DNA from: Paenibacillus sp. UBA6285
GTDB lineage: Bacteria > Bacillota > Bacilli > Paenibacillales > Paenibacillaceae
Reading direction: 5' to 3'
Assembly: GCA_002438345.1 (NCBI GenBank)
Contig: DJUJ01000006.1
Location: forward strand, 51,685 to 67,120
DNA length: 15,436 bases
Made by a program: the position numbers and the translations under genes
Part shown: positions 14,345 to 15,436 of the stretch, one piece after another
Numbering within the stretch: position 1 is the stretch's first letter
Layout: each line of letters starts with the position of its first letter
Notes under the pieces: model-generated
Databases searched by the model: none
What the model saw: only the letters and a program-made list of their open reading frames with translations
What the model was told of the DNA's origin: nothing

Positions 14345-14671
14345 ATGACGACGGATCAGCATGTGCCAGAGGAAGGCGGGTATAAGCATCGTCATCGGCA
14401 TGAGGGACCACAGAGGCATATTGTTGTCTTTATACTGTCCATTGTCTTGACCTTAATTGCTTTCGCCGCTGTTGCGGCTGGAGGCGTGAATGCCACCTTT
14501 GCAGTTATTTTACTACTGGTAATGGCTGTCATTCAGGTCATTGTACAGATGGGCTTCTGGATGCACCTGAAAGACAAGGGACATCTAATGCCGATTATCT
14601 TCATGCTGGGTGGTTTCTTTATCGCCGGTACCAGTATTATCATGTCGCTGTATTGGGTTTGGTGGGATTAA
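14345..14671 (+). CDS. ctaF: Cytochrome c oxidase subunit IV
   Basis: 108-aa small membrane subunit of the caa3 oxidase, resembling B. subtilis CtaF. It has a His-rich soluble N-terminus (YKHRHRHEGPQRH) and three helices: IVVFILSIVLTLIAFAAVAA, FAVILLLVMAVIQVIVQMGF and IIFMLGGFFIAGTSIIMSLY, with the family motif GFWMHLKDKGH between the last two. The start ATG 14345 is preceded by AAAGGTGGG overlapping the end of ctaE; an in-frame start at 14291 inside ctaE is not credible. Last of the tightly packed cta genes, followed by a terminator. Confidence 0.95.
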   Translation: MTTDQHVPEEGGYKHRHRHEGPQRHIVVFILSIVLTLIAFAAVAAGGVNATFAVILLLVMAVIQVIVQMGFWMHLKDKGHLMPIIFMLGGFFIAGTSIIMSLYWVWWD

Positions 14672-14683
14672 CGGATAATAAAG

Positions 14684-14715
14684 AAAGAGGCGGGCTGCGA
14701 TGCCCCCTCTTTTTG
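14684..14715 (+). terminator. Terminator between ctaF and ctaG
   Basis: AAAGAGG (14684-14690) plus GGG pairs with CCC plus CCTCTTT (14703-14712), with an unpaired base, and runs into TTTTT. It lies 13 bases after the ctaF stop and would limit read-through into ctaG. Confidence 0.75.
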
Positions 14716-14740
14716 GTGTTCCAATATAATAAATTATAAA
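14713..14740 (+). promoter_or_regulatory. Weak candidate promoter for ctaG
   Basis: TTGGTG (14713-14718), a 16-nt spacer and TATAAA (14735-14740); a TATAAT at 14725-14730 has no -35. Either could give ctaG its own low-level transcript after the terminator. The -35 is poor, so the call is tentative. Confidence 0.25.
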
Positions 14741-14788
14741 CTTCGCAACTAGGTTCAAGAAGAGATCCTGCGCTAGGAGGTTAGGATT

Positions 14789-15436
14789 ATGCTGGGATTA
14801 CAATATTTTAGCTTTGCTGAACTATGGAGCCCGCTTTTTTTGGCGGTAATGCTGCTGCTGACGGCGGGTTATTTCGTTTGGATTGGTCCGATTGCTGGAC
14901 GTTATGCCGATTCAATTCAGGTTCCGCTCTGGCGTAGAGCGCTATTTGTGTGCGGAATGCTTGCGCTTTATTTGGCACAAGGCGGCCCCGTTAGTCTATT
15001 AGGACATATGATGTTTTCCTTCCACATGGTTAGTATGGCCTTGTCTTATCTGGTAGCGGTGCCGCTGATTATGCTGGGGATTCCGGATTTTATCTGGCGC
15101 AGCCTATTGAAAGTAAATCCGTTTCGTCGGCTGTCTTTTTTAGCTCGACCGGTGGTAGCTGCCCTATTGTTTAATGGACTATTTTCCTTGTACCATATTC
15201 CAGTTATCCATGATTATGTGATGTTGCATTTTACCGTTCACCGCATTTACTACATTGTTCTATTCCTAACGGCTGCCTTAATGTGGTGGACGCTGATCAA
15301 TCCGCTACCGGAGCGCCGGATGGCGAGTGGACTGGGCAAGATTGGGTTTATTTTTCTTAACATGGTATTGCTGACCCCAGCATGCGGGCTGATTATTTTT
15401 GCAGACCATCCGCTCTATGCCACTTACAGTGATCCG
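14789..15436 (+). CDS. ctaG: Cytochrome c oxidase assembly factor CtaG (3' end outside window)
   Basis: Multi-pass membrane protein of the caa3_CtaG family, needed in B. subtilis for an active caa3 oxidase, probably through copper-centre assembly. AGGAGG (14775-14780) precedes ATG 14789 by 8 nt. The frame is open to the end of the window: 216 codons of about 300 expected. Visible marks are FSFAELWSPLF, LAQGGPVSLLGHMMFSFHM (with conserved His), and the segments LYHIPVIHDYVM and HRIYYIVLFLTAALMWW, LINPLPERR and LTPACGLIIFADHPLY. At least five helices are present and the family has about seven. It follows ctaF after a terminator and 117 bp, an order also seen in Bacillus. Confidence 0.94.
   Translation, partial: MLGLQYFSFAELWSPLFLAVMLLLTAGYFVWIGPIAGRYADSIQVPLWRRALFVCGMLALYLAQGGPVSLLGHMMFSFHMVSMALSYLVAVPLIMLGIPDFIWRSLLKVNPFRRLSFLARPVVAALLFNGLFSLYHIPVIHDYVMLHFTVHRIYYIVLFLTAALMWWTLINPLPERRMASGLGKIGFIFLNMVLLTPACGLIIFADHPLYATYSDP

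Overview
The window looks like a chromosomal segment of a Bacillales bacterium, most likely Paenibacillus or a close relative. The basis is the set of recognisable proteins (CtaCDEFG caa3 oxidase, Xpt, a YwaC/RelP-type alarmone synthetase, a large bacterial SNF2 protein), the strong GGAGG-type ribosome binding sites, the use of GTG and TTG starts, and the Rho-independent terminators. This is inference from remembered families; no database search was run. I see no phage, IS element, CRISPR array, tRNA or rRNA.

Layout. (1) 2-3198, plus strand: the 3' part of an SNF2-family helicase, then a 269-aa protein that resembles the partner SWIM-domain protein but has lost the zinc-binding residues, ending at a strong terminator. 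(2) 3276-3466: four short GGGA/TCCCT palindromes, the last lying inside the 3' end of the next gene. (3) 3435-4169, minus strand: a small alarmone synthetase of the RelP/YwaC type. (4) 4416-7015, plus strand: a four-gene operon of a coiled-coil double zinc-ribbon protein, a TrmB-family regulator, an unrecognised 100-aa protein and xanthine phosphoribosyltransferase (xpt), closed by a terminator. (5) 7118-9634, minus strand: a serine hydrolase, a DUF4870-like membrane protein and a diacylglycerol-kinase-family lipid kinase. (6) 9799-10408, plus strand: a small transcription unit with a structured leader, a possible 32-aa leader ORF, a 62-aa conserved-looking basic protein and a terminator. (7) 10510-15436, plus strand: the caa3-type cytochrome c oxidase operon ctaC-ctaD-ctaE-ctaF, then a terminator and ctaG, which runs off the window.

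How the parts work together. The cta block is the terminal aerobic oxidase: CtaC accepts electrons through its own fused cytochrome c domain and CuA centre, CtaD holds the heme/CuB reaction centre, CtaE and CtaF are accessory membrane subunits, and CtaG is an assembly factor. Upstream of ctaC there is a near-perfect sigma-A promoter, two TGTGAAC direct repeats 11 bp apart just before the -35 (ResD-like), and a 13/14 match to the CcpA cre consensus about 75 bp further upstream. Together these suggest oxygen and carbon control of the operon. In the middle, an alarmone synthetase and a purine-salvage enzyme sit in divergent neighbouring units, and xpt lacks the guanine riboswitch found upstream of B. 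subtilis xpt.

The observations most worth a second look are the zinc-less SWIM-like partner of the SNF2 protein, the unstudied operon around xpt, the structured leader with a hidden mini-ORF at 9799-10005, and the operator-like sites upstream of ctaC. None of these amounts to proof of a new system.
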